A stretch of DNA of 64,000 nt from Cyanoderma ruficeps (GCA_008694505.1 VZDJ01007749.1:8092100-8156099); one strand, 5' to 3'; positions 1-14,107 are shown, counted from the first letter of the stretch. The notes: a model not told the origin generated them from the letters alone. Numbers and translations: made by a program.

Positions 1-2675
1 GAAGACACTGTTTTCAAGTACCCTGTGTGATACCATTGTGTCCCTTCAGTTCTGTCAGTCTTCCTCTTTCTTTGCCCCCTTTTTCTCCTAGTGAAAACTT
101 CTGCTTGAGGTTTTGCTTCACTGGTGTCACTTGACAGTTTATTTCCTACAATTAACACATCTGTACGTACCTGATCTAAAGGCAAGTGAAGATGAGGGAA
201 TATTTTCCCTTCAGATCAGCAGATTTCAGATATGACCCTCAACAGATGGTTATCAAATGCTGAAATTCACATCTGAATAAAAGGAGTTGTGTGCGTCTGT
301 TTGTAGAAATGCTTTCTTTAGCCTAAGGGATAGCAGTCAATACTGAAAGTGAGATGAAAACTGAATTTTTTCAGAACAGAGATTTCATTTTAACTGAGTA
401 TTTTTTCCCTTTATTCTTCTCTTCTCTGTTTGAAAAATATGTTAAATGCATTGAGTCAGGGAGACATTCTGTGCTGCATTAGAATAGCCATCAACGTCAG
501 TCGAGACCATTTGGATCATGTCACTTGTCCTAAAGTGTGTAGCTGTTTTTAAAGAAAGAACGTGTCATGTTCTGTACAGGGATCTTTAATGCATGAAACT
601 TGTTTGAAGCAATAATAAATCAAGTCCTTGCTGCTAAAACCAGTGTCTGATTTTTCCCTTGTGACAATCTCTATCCTTCCGTGTGTAAAAACTGAGACAA
701 TACAAAGAACAATTCTGCATCCACGGGTATTGCAAATAACTATGATCACAACTAACTAAATACATAAATCTGGCAAAATAAGGAACTGAGATATAATTGT
801 CCTATGCATTTGCCACAATGTTTAATAATGTACTCTTTTCCTACAGCCATCGTTATAGGAGGTTGCAAGCTGTGTAGAGATATTTTCATTATTCATGCTC
901 TATTGAGTAGGCAGTTCTGCAGACATTTTTCTCACCTCTCCTAAAAAAGTGGAATAATTAAGAGCAAGCAGAGTGTTTGAGATGTATTTGCCTATCATTT
1001 TCCACTCCTTTATGCAAGTATTAGTTCTATTAGATTCAAGCCAGTTACCAGGGATGTAAAGAAAAATTGGTCTTCTGCATTTTTTTCTCTTTATTAATTA
1101 CTGTTTTTGACTGTGCATAGCCATAACTAATACAAGTAAAGGAAATGTAAATGCAAATCCATTTAAATTAATCTGGAGTAGTTAAGAATTGCAGGCTATT
1201 TTAGCAGCATGACTTAGTTTCAAAAGCCCTGTGAGAAGATGACAGAAATCTTAGGCCTGGCAAATGTTATTACTGTCTACAATGAATAGTGGTGTAATCA
1301 TAATTACGAATGGGTGATGTGAGATCCCCACTTGGGCTTCAGCTGGGGTTGAAGTTTAATCAGACAAAGGATTCAAGGGTTTGATTCTTTTTCACCTTGT
1401 AAAATTACTTGCTCTTTCCTCCTCTACAGATTCACCGCCTTTGTATTTGGTTGATAAATTATGAAAATGTATTTTGTTTTCCTTTTATGGATAGACAACA
1501 AAATCCCCAAAATTCAAAGCAAAGTGATGGGGAGTATCGAAGTGGCAGCACTAAGGGCTGGAGCCCCTGTACTGCAGTAAGAGTGGACTGAGTCCAGAAG
1601 CAGATCCTGACCAGGCACCTTCCAAACAGGGTGATCTGTACTGGGATGCTCAGGAAGCCCCATGTCAGTGCCCACTCACTCCTCCATGAGGATATCAACA
1701 AAGGTGCCAAGCAATGCCAGCTGAAATTGTTTGGTTTTTGAATATTCCTGGGCTCCAGTCCACTGGGAACTGCAGAGGGACCAGAAGTGCATTTTTCTTA
1801 GACCAGGATTTGCATAGGAGGTTGTAATGACTTTGAGTTACATCAAGAAAAAGCTTGACTTCAGCCAGTGACCTTGAGCTAAAAAACAGCCCGTTATCAG
1901 CACCCTGAACCGTGATGTCGCTTTGTATGGTTTTGCTTATGTAGATTGGTTTATTTATTTTTTTAATCTGGTGCAACATAGTAGAGGTAACCATCAGTTT
2001 GTTATAAACCCGAGTTTGCTGTTGACCTTTCTCCTTCCAGCCCGAGTACAGCAGAAAACTGAGGTAGCAGTGGCTTGTTTGTTGTTCCACTCACCGGGCT
2101 GCTGAGAACTTCCAACAGCTCGGCTCCAAAAAGCAGGCTGGAGCGTGGAGGCACAACACGCAAACTGTTGTGATTTGTTGCCATGATGACAGTGTCAACT
2201 TAACTACAGCTGACAAACAGTTTTTAAATAGAACATTTCAATTCATTATAGTATTCTCCATCTGGTTTTTTTCACCGTCTGCATATATGCAAAACATCCA
2301 AGAAATGCTACCACAATGGTTTAGTTTACTTATCTAACCACTAACATTAATTAGTTGCTGAGAGTGGTAGTTTAGGGAGCAAGTAAAATGATGGAATTCT
2401 CCCCTCAGTAAAGGAAACTATTTTATTTATTCAACAAAAGATGCCCAGTAGACTTGTTTCCACATTCAGAGAACAATTTTCCAATTGATTTGTTTTGAGC
2501 ATAGGTTCTACATTGTTGGGGATTTCTTTTGCTACTTTGTTACCTCTTGCTTTCCCACATTTTGCTTCCTTCCCAAAAGCATCTGCCACTTCTATTTCCA
2601 GTGTGGAACTGGTAACAGAAGGCGAACACCATTTCATAATTAAATCAGGCTGCTGGGGTCAAATTTAGAGAGTTT
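1..2675. other. Non-coding AT-rich DNA, no gene recognised
   Basis: Only short chance reading frames (131 codons at most) without recognisable protein motifs. An ERR-element match (TGACCTTGA, - strand) lies at 1869-1877. No repeat family was recognised. It could be intergenic, or intron of a longer ESRRG transcript. Confidence 0.6.
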
Positions 2676-2835
2676 TATTCATGGCTTTGCCACTGGCCCA
2701 CTCTGTGACCTTGAGGAAGTTGCGCATTGCTGTATCTCAGTTTACCTATAGGTAAACTAATATTGACTTCCCTTGAGGGGATATCATGAGCCTTAATTAA
2801 GCATCTGCAGAGATCTGTGAGATAGAGGACTAAAG
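2676..2835 (+). mobile_element. MIR-type SINE, ancient copy
   Basis: Segments in the MIR order can be read: GGCTTTGCCACTGG, then TCTGTGACCTTGAGGAAGTTG (A-box-like tRNA-derived part and core), ATCTCAGTTTACCTATAGGTA, and a GATATCATGAGCCTTAATTAAG core/3' part. It is degenerate, consistent with an insertion older than birds. The TGACCTTGA at 2706-2714 is a match to the ERR response element on the - strand. The 3' boundary is unclear because a (GAT)9 tract follows soon after. Confidence 0.75.
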
Positions 2836-2858
2836 GCTGCCACAGACATGCAAATGAC

Positions 2859-2885
2859 GATGATGATGATGATGATGATGATGAT
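2859..2885 (+). repeat. (GAT)9 microsatellite
   Basis: Nine perfect GAT units, starting 24 bp after the annotated MIR-like fragment. A short CTG-type run follows at about 2926-2939. Confidence 0.95.
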
Positions 2886-5800
2886 TTGTGCCCAATTGCA
2901 CCACTTCCACGGACCCACCACCGTAGCTGCTGCTGCTGCAGGGATTAGTTGTCAGGTGAACTATGAATCCATCAATTCATCCATCATTACCCCCCTTGTA
3001 GATTGAGCCCAGCTGGCTGGCTTTGCTTATTAGTAGCTTTTAATAAATCAAATCATATTTGCTCTTTTAATTGTATCTTAAAGGGTAGCATGGCTCTTTG
3101 CTTTTAAATTAAAAACAGTGTGACAATGTAGACACTAGAAGCTGTGCTGCTGCTCTTGACACTGCTGCTCTCAAACTGTTGATGTAAAACTAGCTTGGGA
3201 ATATATGTTGAAGGGACCTCTTGAATTCTGGCAGAGGACTTTCTCTGGATGTTGAATGCCTCTTTTGCTAAGTTTGGGCACCCTGGTTTGTAAACCCTCT
3301 CAGAGCATTGTCCCAGTAATTACAGTTTAAAAAATTATAATCTAGACATCCACAGGAATCCAGGGTGAAAATAGTTGAGGATTGCTGTTTGTTGACAGTA
3401 ACAGCCATGTCCATTTGGGGGCAAGGAAAAAAAAAGGCCCAAATTATGTAAGAGCAGATTAATGAATTATTCAAGGTATACTTTATTGGCATTTTAATTT
3501 TTAAATTACGCTGGCCAAAAATGCAATGGGAATAACAAGCTGACATGTTTTATTTTTAATCTAGGGCCAAACCTGTACCTTAGAAATCTTATTAAAGGGG
3601 AGTATATCCACTGAAATATTGATAACATAATTTCCTTTAAATTTCGAAGTCATATGGAAAGCAAAAGGCCTACGTGGAAATGGCTACTCTTAAGAGATTC
3701 CTACACATTGAAGTCAGTGTATGTAGTCCAGCTGCCTGCTTTGGCCCATTACTAATTTAAAGTAAATTGAGTAATATTTCCTTTATTAACATAGCCTGGA
3801 TGCCAAGTCATACAGGAATTCCTCACTAAGTATTGAAAAGGGTGAAGGTTAAAAACTGCAGGGGTTTCCCATTGATTTTCGGCAAGCTTTTGCCCAGTGT
3901 CTTACTGCATTTTAGCCTTGGAGTTTTGGAATTTACCTTTCCATCATGTGCAAAACTTGATTCAAGCGTGCCTAGTAGATAAAATCAGAAAGGGCCGTTG
4001 ACCCCTTTAGCTGTCCACACAAGCTTCACCCTCAAACTTGCCTGTTTCTAGAGGAATTGCATAATGGTGATAATTCGTTCAAATGGCTAGCAGGAAAATC
4101 AACACAGCATGCGCGCTCAATAATTTCTAACTTCTGAGAGCAGATCAAAGACGAAGGCAGCAGGGAGGAGGAGTAGCCTTATATAAAAGTGTAAAGGAAA
4201 AACTCTCAGTAACTGAGATAGCGCTTCGAGGAGATAACAAAATTCAAAAAGATTTATTAGAAAAGCAAACAAAGTAGTTAACTGGAGAATTCAACTACTG
4301 GAACATAAACTGAGCGCACTAAATGGAGCAGTAAGCTGAAGCAATATATTTGTGGACATGTTGGTCCCATATTTGAGCATAAGGCCCCCTTTTACACCAT
4401 AAAAGCATGATAAAAGCACAGACAGATTTGAAATCTTTACCACCAAACACTAGTGATAAGAGGAATATGCACTGAAGCTGGGCTTTCCAGCAGAGCATAG
4501 CACAGATCCCTGTGATCCTCAGGGCCAGGAAAAAATGGGAAAAACCCAGGGGTGGGCAGGTGTGCTCACTGGTGGCTACTGGGTATGTGTCCTGATGAAT
4601 GTTGTGGAGGAAGGGTAATATATTGCTATTAGAGCCCCTGCTATGATTGTGGTGGTGTGCATGGCTAAGCAGTGCAGGTTTCTTTAGAAGTAGTAGGGTT
4701 TAGTATTTTTCTCACCTAGTTATTTAAATTAAAAAAACTCCTTCAGCAACGAAGGAAAAAAGGATGTTGCAAATAAGCATAGCATGTCATGCAAAACAGT
4801 GGTGTGTACAGAGCACACAGCTGCATTCAGCATCTTCTGAAATCAGTCAGGATTGGGTATGAGCACCTGTCAGGAGGGTTCAAGGAACTGAAAATCAGTG
4901 AGAAAGTGTCCCCAAGAGTTTAAGGCAGGTATGGAGGTGGGTTGGCAAAGGAGACAGTGGGTTTGGCTGAAGACACTGTCAGGAGTGGATGAGGCAGAGT
5001 ACTGGAGGCCATTTGAGTAATAATATACACAAGCACAGGAAAGCACAAGGATACTGACAGCAAGGACCCTGCAGTCAAAGAATTTAGGAGGAATTTTGTT
5101 ACAGTGAAATAAACTACAAAGGTCAAGAATCAAAGCAAGAGAACAGCGCAGGGAAAATAATTTTGTCTATGTGTTAATGTTGGTTTTATACTTCCCACCT
5201 CCCCAAAGACTAATCCATCATAAAAAATATATTAATATTGTGTCTGGAGATGGGTGGTTCTTCTATTATCAGCCTAAATTGGAGGGGACTGTTTTGTGTT
5301 CAAGTAGCTTGTCTTTCCTACTTGCAGAAAATTTTCCTTTTGCTCCCTCCGCAACCTCTTTCTTGTATTATTTATTTTTTTCTAAACTGCAGCAGTTGTC
5401 TGAAGTGACTTTACTCCAGGATCCCACAGTTGGATAAAAAGAACAAAATACAGAAAGATAAGTTCTTAAAATCACTCTGGGCTTTCTTTAATGGTAATCA
5501 TTAGCCCTGTTCTGAACTCTATTGACAAAATGCTGGAGTAGTCTTGAGAGCCGAGCAAGTGCTCTCTTAAAGGAAGAACTGGTTAATTAGAAGATCTAAT
5601 GCAAGTGACCTAATTCTGCAGCTCAGCGCTAACTTTTCCAGCACACAGTAACGTGAAGATTGGAAATGATACGTATTGATTCATTTAAGTCAACAAGTTG
5701 AAATCTTGAGTGGAAAGTTAATTTCTCCTTAGCTATTTAAAATCATTATCTTTGCAGGCCGCTACTAGGTAATTTTTGCTTGGAATTTGATCAGCAGCTT

Positions 5801-6854
5801 GGAACTCACGTGTTAATATGTACAGGGAGGCACAGACACACGGAGAAGATATTTAATGGTCAAAGAATGAGGGCACCATGCCTTTATTCATGGGAGGCAG
5901 AGCTCGGCGTTACTAAGTCATCTTGTAGCAAGTGCAAATGTTCCTGTTTTGTTGTTTTTTAAGAAATAGAAGTTTAATTTTGATCACTGGAATGGCTATT
6001 GTTGAGGGTTGAAAGTTATTGCTAAGGGTATGGGAATGGTTTCACCATAAAGCAGAGAATACAAAATGTCATTGCATTTGGGATCCAAGTATTGCTCTTT
6101 TAAAGGCAACAGTGTTTTCTGTCCTCTCACCTCAGCTTTAAGCAGCAAAAGTGCGTAAAAATAATTTTTCTGGACTCAGATGAATATTTTAGCCATAATT
6201 CAAGAGGACCCTTATAAATTACTCTTCACTAGGCTTGGTAAGATTTATGTGTAACCTACCAGCATTGTTTTGGTTTCCTTTTTCTGTAGGTGAGATGCTG
6301 GTAAAATGTGATTCCTCACAGCCTCTTGCTGTAGTATTCCACCTGAATTTCAGGGACAGTTGCAAATGTGTATCTTTAGAAAAGTCTGCTGCAAAGAGGT
6401 GTTTTCACATCCCACTTCAGATGGTCAGTTGGGGTGTGTGAATATCCTGCTGGAGGATCTTTCCTCCGTCCACTGACTGTGTTTGGATGTCTGCAGATCT
6501 CCAAAACAAGACTAATCAGACATCTGTGATATGGCTCCAGAGGGCTTCCCTATCCATAGCATACCGCGGAGTGCAAAGCGCACTACATGTCCCGCTCTGG
6601 TGCCTGGAGAACTCATGCCCTTAACTTCACTGCATGTTCTGAAAAAGGCTTTTGAGCCACCAGGTCAAAGCAGCTTCTTAGTTTCTTGCAATAATTAAAA
6701 ATGAAAATTTTGGGGTCTTTTCCAGAGAAATGTTGGGAATTTGGCTGTAGACCAAGCTTGTTCTTCTTTCAGGCTGGCTTAACAGTTCCATAGTGCAAAG
6801 ACTGGGCTGTGAAGATCATGGACGAGGAATAAACTGGTTGTTCTAAAAAACTCT

Positions 6855-6898
6855 ATTTTTTTTTCTACTTTTTTTTTTCTTTTCCTTTTTTTTTTTCT
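6855..6898 (+). repeat. T/C-rich low-complexity tract
   Basis: Four poly-T runs broken by C and CTAC. Simple low-complexity sequence. Confidence 0.9.
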
Positions 6899-7757
6899 AA
6901 TTAGAGTCTTTCATGCTGTTAAATAAATTAAGTGAGCCTGTTTCAAAGAGATAATTTTTGGGAATCATATATATCAAAGAGAAGAGTTAGCTGAGAAAAG
7001 AAGCATTGAAAAAACTCCTCAAAATAATTGGCAAAAACTGTTTGATACAAGTTTTTAGTCATAAGAAATTACAGTTATATGAACACAATGTAACTAATGC
7101 TCAGTATTGCTATTTCACTAATAATTCATAAGTCAGATGTGACTATAACATAGTTTGAATCTTATCTGTGGCATAAGCTCGTGGTGCAGTACGGGTTCAG
7201 GTTGTTCTATCTACTTGATCCATGAATTGCTGGCTGTAGTTTATCCTTGTTCTGTAATGCATAAATTAACAGCCCATCTTTTTGACTGGAGCCGGAACAA
7301 GCTGGGGAACAGTCCACTGGCTTCTGGTGAGAGATGGGACAGAACTCATATACGTGGATGCTCCTTCACTGGGAGAGAGATTCAGACTACTTTTATTTGC
7401 ATGAGTTTCTGTCTGCTGAGTTATAATAACAAAAGGAATTGAAGTAAAAATCCAGCATGCTGATTTCAGTGGAGTGTAGTAATTTGCACAATATGGCAAC
7501 ATTTACCTCTAATCAGTTGTAATTCAGCTCCAGTTTGTAGTAACTGAGTATGATTTCAGTTGATGGAGTTTCAGGCAGAGGGTTCAGTTCTGTATAGAAA
7601 ATTTTTCCCTGTGTAATACATTTTTCCCATCTAGTTGGTAGTTTCACAAGAGAAACTGGCAGGAGCATTCCTACAAATTCTCACTTTTGTAAAGCTTTAT
7701 TTCCTTCCAGGCATGAGTCAAGCCATGTTGATAACTTAAGGAAGCTGTTGCATGTCT

Positions 7758-7856
7758 GGGGTTCTTTTTTTGTTTGGTTGGTTGCTTTTTTCTTTTTTGT
7801 TGGGTGGGGGGGGGTTGTTGTTGTTGGGGTTTTTTGTTTGTTTGCTTTTGTTTTTA
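7758..7856 (+). repeat. T/G-rich low-complexity tract with G-runs
   Basis: Poly-T and TTG/TTTG units surround GGG, G8 and GGGG runs at about 7802-7829. The G-runs could allow partial G-quadruplex formation on the + strand, but only three runs are clear. Confidence 0.85.
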
Positions 7857-8279
7857 ATCTGTAAGAGTGAGCCCTGGGAAAATTGGCAGATGTAAAATTA
7901 TTTAGTCAAATCTAGATCGGAGACTGTAGGAAACTTCTAAAGGACTTAATGCATAGTCATACATGAAATTCATTGAAGATAAATGCACAGTAATAACAAC
8001 TGGGATGGAAAAGTTTTGCTACTTGTCTGCCTAAAAAATTTTACTGTTTCCCTAACTGTGCAATAAAATAACTGTATGAACTCAGGGAAGAAAGCCAGCC
8101 AGCAATACCAGTGGATACTTGGAAACACCTGCTCACTGCACAGCTTCAGTCAAAAGACAGGTTTAGGTACATGAGGAGAGAATAAAGAATAATATGGAAA
8201 ATACAGTAATGCCATTATGTAAATGATGCTGGTTCATCAAGTGGGTGACACCATCTCAAATAGGGTATTACAGATTTAC

Positions 8280-8856
8280 CAGGAGCTCAGAGTGAGGCAA
8301 GAAGAATGATCAGGCACATGGGAAAAACTCTGATATGAGGAGAGATTGAAAAGACTGGGATTGCTACCTTCGAGAGGAGATGAATAAAAAAGAACATGAT
8401 AAGACTCTAAAATTCATTATTTTGCATAGAGAAGGCAGTTTGAGAAGAGTTTTTCTCTCTTTCTCATGATACAAGAACAGGGGAACATTATAGAAAGATG
8501 GCTGATAAATAATTTTTCACCTGATGTGCAATTAGGTAATGGACTTCTTTACTCTGGGAAGTTGCTAAGGGATTTAATGAGTTTTAGGAAAATGTCTGGC
8601 GATTTATATGAATGAGAATATTCTGTGTTGTGATGATCTATTAAAAAAAAGACTACTAAAAGAGATCTGAAATTATCTGCTTTAAGTTTGCACTCTAATT
8701 GCTAGGAGATACTGCAAGGACACTTTCCTGGAGGTGGGTTATCCCAGATCTGCCTAGTGCAGAGGTTTCTTTTTCGTTTTCTGCTGACACATCACATTCT
8801 GCTTATAGTTCTAGATGAAACTAGATTTGAGCCCATGTGGCAATTTCTGTGTTCCT
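8280..8856 (+). mobile_element. CR1 LINE 3'-end fragment, old and 5'-truncated
   Basis: The order of segments matches the 3' part of sauropsid CR1 elements: a GAGGCAAGAAGAATGATCAG-like block, then GAGGAGAGATTGAAAAGACT, a CATGATAAGACTCTAAAAT block, TCTCATGATACAAGAACAGG, TTTTTCACCTGATGTGCAAT, GGTGGGTTATCCCAG near 8732-8746, and a terminal CTAGAT...GCCCATGTGGCAATT block. It carries many substitutions and small indels, so it is an old, inactive copy. Only the last 0.6 kb is present, as is usual for 5'-truncated LINE insertions, and no reverse-transcriptase frame survives. It lies in the same orientation as ESRRG. Family recognition is from memory of the consensus; the exact ends are uncertain by about 20 bp. 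Confidence 0.85.
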
Positions 8857-11800
8857 GGTTGTTTCATTGTCAGACTGTTTCATTGGCTGTTGATGCCAGC
8901 TCAAATTTACAGCCATATTATGTTGTGCAAGGCACTTGTGGCATGAACTGTCCTTTTTGTTTGGAATTTCTTCAGCATTTACAAGACAGTAGGTCATGGT
9001 CTATGAGCACAGTTATAAGCACAGTGGTAGTACAAACAACGAATAGTAATTGTCTGTGTGAACAGTTAGAAAGCATTCCCCAATTACAGGAATAAATTAC
9101 TACTGGTAGTAGCAGTTATGCATCTTCTATGGAATTGTTTATTTTTGCAGTTATCATGCTTCCATCTCCGTGCAGCAATGAGCTTGTGGCAGGAGAGAAA
9201 ACTTTGAAATCAGTGAGGAAAACATTTCTTCTTGAAAACCAGTGTCCAACTCCACTTTGAGATCTTCGCTCAAATAATGTTTGTTACTTCTGCCTAATCC
9301 CAAACTGGCAGAACTTCACAACACAAAACCCATTTTACAAATCTCGACTCGGCATTTGAGTTAGTGAAGGAAAATGGAATACTTTTGGCCTTGGGAGACT
9401 TTCAGGGCCATATTCTTCCTGTGATACTTGTGTTGCAGTTTACCACACTACTACAGAGTGCCCTAGAGAGAATGCAGCCTGTGCAGTAGCTGCCCATTCA
9501 CTGTTCCTCCAGTGACTGCTCGATTGTTGAAAATCAGCCTGTAGACTGCATGCACACACAAGTCTGTGTGCATATAAGTTAGTGTCTATATACCCACAAA
9601 TATATGGACCTGAATATATAGTTAAGTGCATACACATCTTAAAACTTTTCGAAGGAGATGACCACCTCCTGCTGTTGGAAATTCTTCTAGGGATCTCAGC
9701 ACACCAGCGTGCGGTCCCAAAAGGAAGTGCTGAAAACCTTGGCAATCCCACGAGGTTAATAAAGTTCACTGTTGCTTAAATTAGATCAGTGTAATTCACT
9801 GCATCTCTAGCGGAAATTAAATTTGTGCTTAAAGCTAAAGAGCAAGCTAGCCAGGTTCAGGAGCACATTTGGAATGCAAAATGCATTAGACCTGTTGCAA
9901 GTTTGTTTTTGGTTGCAGTGCCTTGAACTCTTCTACTTTCTGATACCAGAAGTTACTTGTGGTATTATGCATACCATTTGTGATCTGAACTTCTTGTATT
10001 TATAGTGTTTTTTATTTTATTCTTTCAACTTTTCCTAGAAAAAAGGAGGAGAAAAACTGGGAAAATTTCTTCAGTCTGTTCAATCCTTATGGCAGACTAA
10101 TGAGATACTAACCATCAAGCCGCCTCCTTTGTGCAGATATTTATCTGCATTGACAAGCCAGTTTGCTGCACTGCTTTGATTCTTACGAGTATACAAGAGA
10201 CAATCAAATGGGGTTGTTAACACAGCCTGTAAGAAGCCATCAAACTTTCCATCTCCCTGACATAAACCCGTGTATTTGTTGTTTTCTGCAAGCTGCGTAT
10301 GAGGTTTCTGCTGCGCTCTGAAATGGATGTGCAAAACGACTGAAGGATTATTGTTTTTCCCCCTCCCTTGGAAATGACTATGTGGAGCTTTCCATAGGTA
10401 CTTAGCGTGGAAGAGCAGCTGTGGTTTCTCATCAGACGTCATTATTAAAAATATAAAAACATTATGGGTTCTAGGCATGGGCAGATTCTTTTTGTTAGGG
10501 TGCTACTCCCTAGTATATTGCACGAGGAAGCTGGAGATGAAGCTACTGTATGCAGACAAATCCATATTGTTGCTGTCTGCATGCTCGCTGTGAAACTGCT
10601 CTACAGCTATACAGTTTGAAAGCTGAATCTCATGAAAGTAAAATCAGCATAAAAGTCAGGTTTAGACTTCTGTATTCATATTTATGAATTTGAAAAACCT
10701 CCGCCATGATCTTATCTGGAGCTGTGGTAGCAGTTGACAACAAATGTGCCCTTGAGAAAACTGTGTACGGTAATGCAATGGAATCGTGAATATTCCTTCC
10801 TAGTACTAGTTGCTTGCATTGATGCTGTTATTAATAACAACAGTGATAATTATTTTTAGAAGCTTGGGTGCCACAGAAGGTTTCTGCTGGCCTGCAACTA
10901 TTGCTCAGCCAACTGGCTTTGTGTTTGTAATAACTATGGTGTGATGGGTTTACCTTTATACTCTGTTAATGATGCAGGGTGACTCTCTTCTCCCAGACTG
11001 TTGGGTTTATGGGCTGATGAAAATTCAAGGGAATTAAATTTGTTCTTCTGAAGTACTCAGCTTATTTCACTACTGCTGTACAAGCCATGCTAGTTTGCAT
11101 TCATTTCAAAAACACCAAAGACACCAAATCCCCAGTTTTCCCCATTAAGTTTCTCTATAGACTCATGACCACTCTAAATAAAATTCAGTCTTTTTTAATA
11201 AACTAGAAGAAAAGTTTCCTCTTGTCCCATTTCGTTACCAAGATAAAAAAGTTCAGGTTTTTTTGCAATTACAAATATTCTGTTCAGGCTTTTGAGGTGG
11301 CCAGGTAGAGATGCCTTGGAGCATGATGTGATATTTGACAAGATTAAGTAAAAGAATTAGGTTTTTTATTTTCTCAGATAGAAATCTCTACCGTTACCTG
11401 AAAAATGTCTTAATAGAAAACTTGACACAGAAGGCTAACTGAGGACTAGCGGGTTGAACATGCCACAAAGAAGATAGTCCATATGAAGTGTAAATATAGC
11501 AGTGTAAAAATAAGAAAGAATGATAAATCTCATTTTGATTCAACCAGTATGTATAAAAATTTAATACCATTTAAAAGACACAACATTTAGATTTATGAGG
11601 TAAGTTCTCCAGTCTTTGGACAGAAGCCCATTAAATTCAGGGCCTGAAGAGTGGACAGTTTAGAATATGCCAAGACTAAGCAGAGAGTTTTGGGGGTATT
11701 ATAGAGACAAGGTAGCCATCAGGAAGGAGTAACATTTCTATAATACTTATAACAGTATTTCTTATACTAATAACTGGGGGTCCTAGTGAATAGATTGTGA

Positions 11801-14029
11801 AACCTTCTTTCCTATGGGAATTTCATTCATTGAAGGTGTTCAACTGATTAAGTAAACTGCCTAGAGTGCCAATTAAAAGGTTAGACTTAAATTTTCCATA
11901 TTTACAGTACTTGGAAATCAAAGCCAGCCTGATCTTTATGGCAACCCCTGTTACAAAGTCCAAGTTGTTTAAAGGGCTTGTATCTCATTGTTTAAATAGC
12001 CTTTTGATAAGTAAAAATCTAATAGTGTTGGTGATTGCCTTCAGATTTGCCTATCAGGATGGGTTTTCAGGGCTGAGTGTTTCTTTTTGCTTTATACTCA
12101 TATTATTAATAAATGAAGCACACAGGTCTTTGAACTTCCAACAGGCACAAATGTCCGTGTATCTGTAAGCCCGAGATCATGTGTTCATGTCTGTGTGTGG
12201 CATTTTGGTCTGGGTCTGACTTTTTTTTTTCAGTGGAAGTGGTTGCTGAATGGAGCATTTGATCAAGGGTTTTCAAATTAGACTTCTGTAATTCAGATGT
12301 AATTAAAATTACTGGTCAGGCAGAGAGGAAGTTGTACAAGTAGAGGGGGAAAAAGGACGCAGAGGAATGAAATGAGCAAAGTAGGGGGAATTAATAGCTG
12401 TATAAGATCGTAAGAAAAGTAACTAAGAAGAGGAAGAACAGGAGCTGAGAAAATGAAGATGAGAGAAACTGGGAGGTGCTTATTTGCAGAGATTATTTTA
12501 TTTGAAGAGTTACTAATCCCGGTGCTCTGAGTCGTTACTTGTTTGACAGCATAGTGACATTTTTGTTGAGAAGGAAGAACATGGCATAAGTTTTCCAGGA
12601 TGGATGCAAGGATTTGTTTTGTTATCCAAATACAAATAAATCTGAAGCATACGGGGATCAAGGAATATTTTATGTTGCTTCTGCTGGGAATTACCCTTTG
12701 GTTCTATGTATTTCCCACCCGAACTAGGTCTTCACAGATGTCTTTGCATTGCTGAGAGGGGAGCAATAGCATCACCCTGCTGTTGCCTGCTCAGGTTTTG
12801 CCACCAGCTTCAGCAGCAGGTCTGCTGCCCTCCTCTAATACCTAGTGGGGAGGAGGGACCAGTCTGTGGTGGGAAAGGGAGCTGACAGGTATGTGGGGCT
12901 ACTCTGCGTGACATGTTTGACGTCTCAAAAACAAGAGAATAGACCTTGTTTCAGATTGGGCTCTAAATAAACTCTGACTTTCGGATCAGGCTTGCAGGAT
13001 CTGCAGAGAGTTGTTGGTTGAATTTGCTCTTACCAGAACGTATCTTGTCCGACCTGCATTGGCCCTTGAAAGGGGAAAGTCTGTGCTTGGCAATTACGAC
13101 TTTATTTTCACTGGCTCTTTCAATAATTGGACTTTAAAACTGGGTACAATTTCTTGATTATAAAGTAGAAAATATTAACCTAATACACTGGTACATTAGG
13201 AGGGCCACCTTCAAACAGTGACCTCTGCTATTTTATAATCTGTAAAGTATGGGGCACACCTGCATCATGGTGAGCATAAAGTACTCCTGCAACAGGACTC
13301 ACTCCACTTGGCTTGTTCGCTTATGGGGCAATGTAGGACACACACTGCAACATATTTCTGTGAAAATATGGCTTGTAATATTATATGACTCATATAATCA
13401 GGAAATATTGGGCATTATGGCGCATTTAGTATTTGTCTTTGAATTGCTATAGACCTGAATACTTCTGATGCTCAGAAATAAATCTAATGAAAAGAAGAAG
13501 AAAAATGCTGGGATCAATGTTGATGCCTATTACTAAGAGTAAATAGAAGTACAAGCATTCATTCAGCTGTTTCTTATAAACCAAAGATATTTTATCAGCC
13601 ACTTAGTTATGAGCGTGCTTATTTCTCTTTGATAAAAGTACTTTTTTTAAAGAGATCCATTAATTGTCCAGTAAATTGTGTATTAGATCTTAGGCTTTGT
13701 AACGCCACAGAATTACAAACATCTTTGCCCAAAATTTTGGTGCAGAGAGCTGTTGAGAGTTATTTTTATTTCTCAGTGCTTTAACAGTTGTTCTTCAGAA
13801 GAATGTTACTTGGGATTCAAGATTATTTTTGAACACAAGAGAGGACGTATACCTGCCAACATTTCTCCTCTTTGAAGACAGATGTGTAGGAAAGACATAA
13901 AGATACCACTTCTGCCTCCCACTGGAGAGCTTTCTGGAAAGGTGACAGGCTGGAAACACGGTAGTTAATTTTTCTCCAAAAAAAAGGGAGGATTTGGAAT
14001 TGACTGGCTTGCATGTGATGTTGCTTTTT
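8857..14029. other. Non-coding DNA, no gene recognised
   Basis: Chance frames of up to 132 codons (for example 10080-10478, - strand) show no protein-like domains. A 9-bp-arm inverted repeat lies at 9550-9573. No mobile element is recognised with confidence. Confidence 0.6.
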
Positions 14030-14107
14030 TCCTCCCCCCGGCCCCCCCCTTTTTTTTTTCTTTTTAATTTTCTTTGTGGCCTCTCCCAACCCTCACCCCC
14101 CCGCAAC
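14030..14107 (+). repeat. Pyrimidine-rich (C/T) low-complexity tract
   Basis: C-runs and T-runs on the + strand, almost free of purines except for short interruptions. Confidence 0.85.

Larger units (their letters stand above)
2886..8279. other. Non-coding DNA, no gene recognised
   Basis: AT-rich sequence with short chance frames only. It contains the T/C-rich tract at 6855-6898 and the T/G-rich tract at 7758-7856, listed separately. No exon-like block with both an acceptor and a donor was found. Confidence 0.6.

Noticed and set aside
10080..10478. 132-codon frame on the - strand
   Set aside because: No protein-like features; consistent with a chance frame.
11590..11870. Possible second CR1 fragment
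   Set aside because: Only short, unordered resemblance to CR1 3' sequence; not enough to call.
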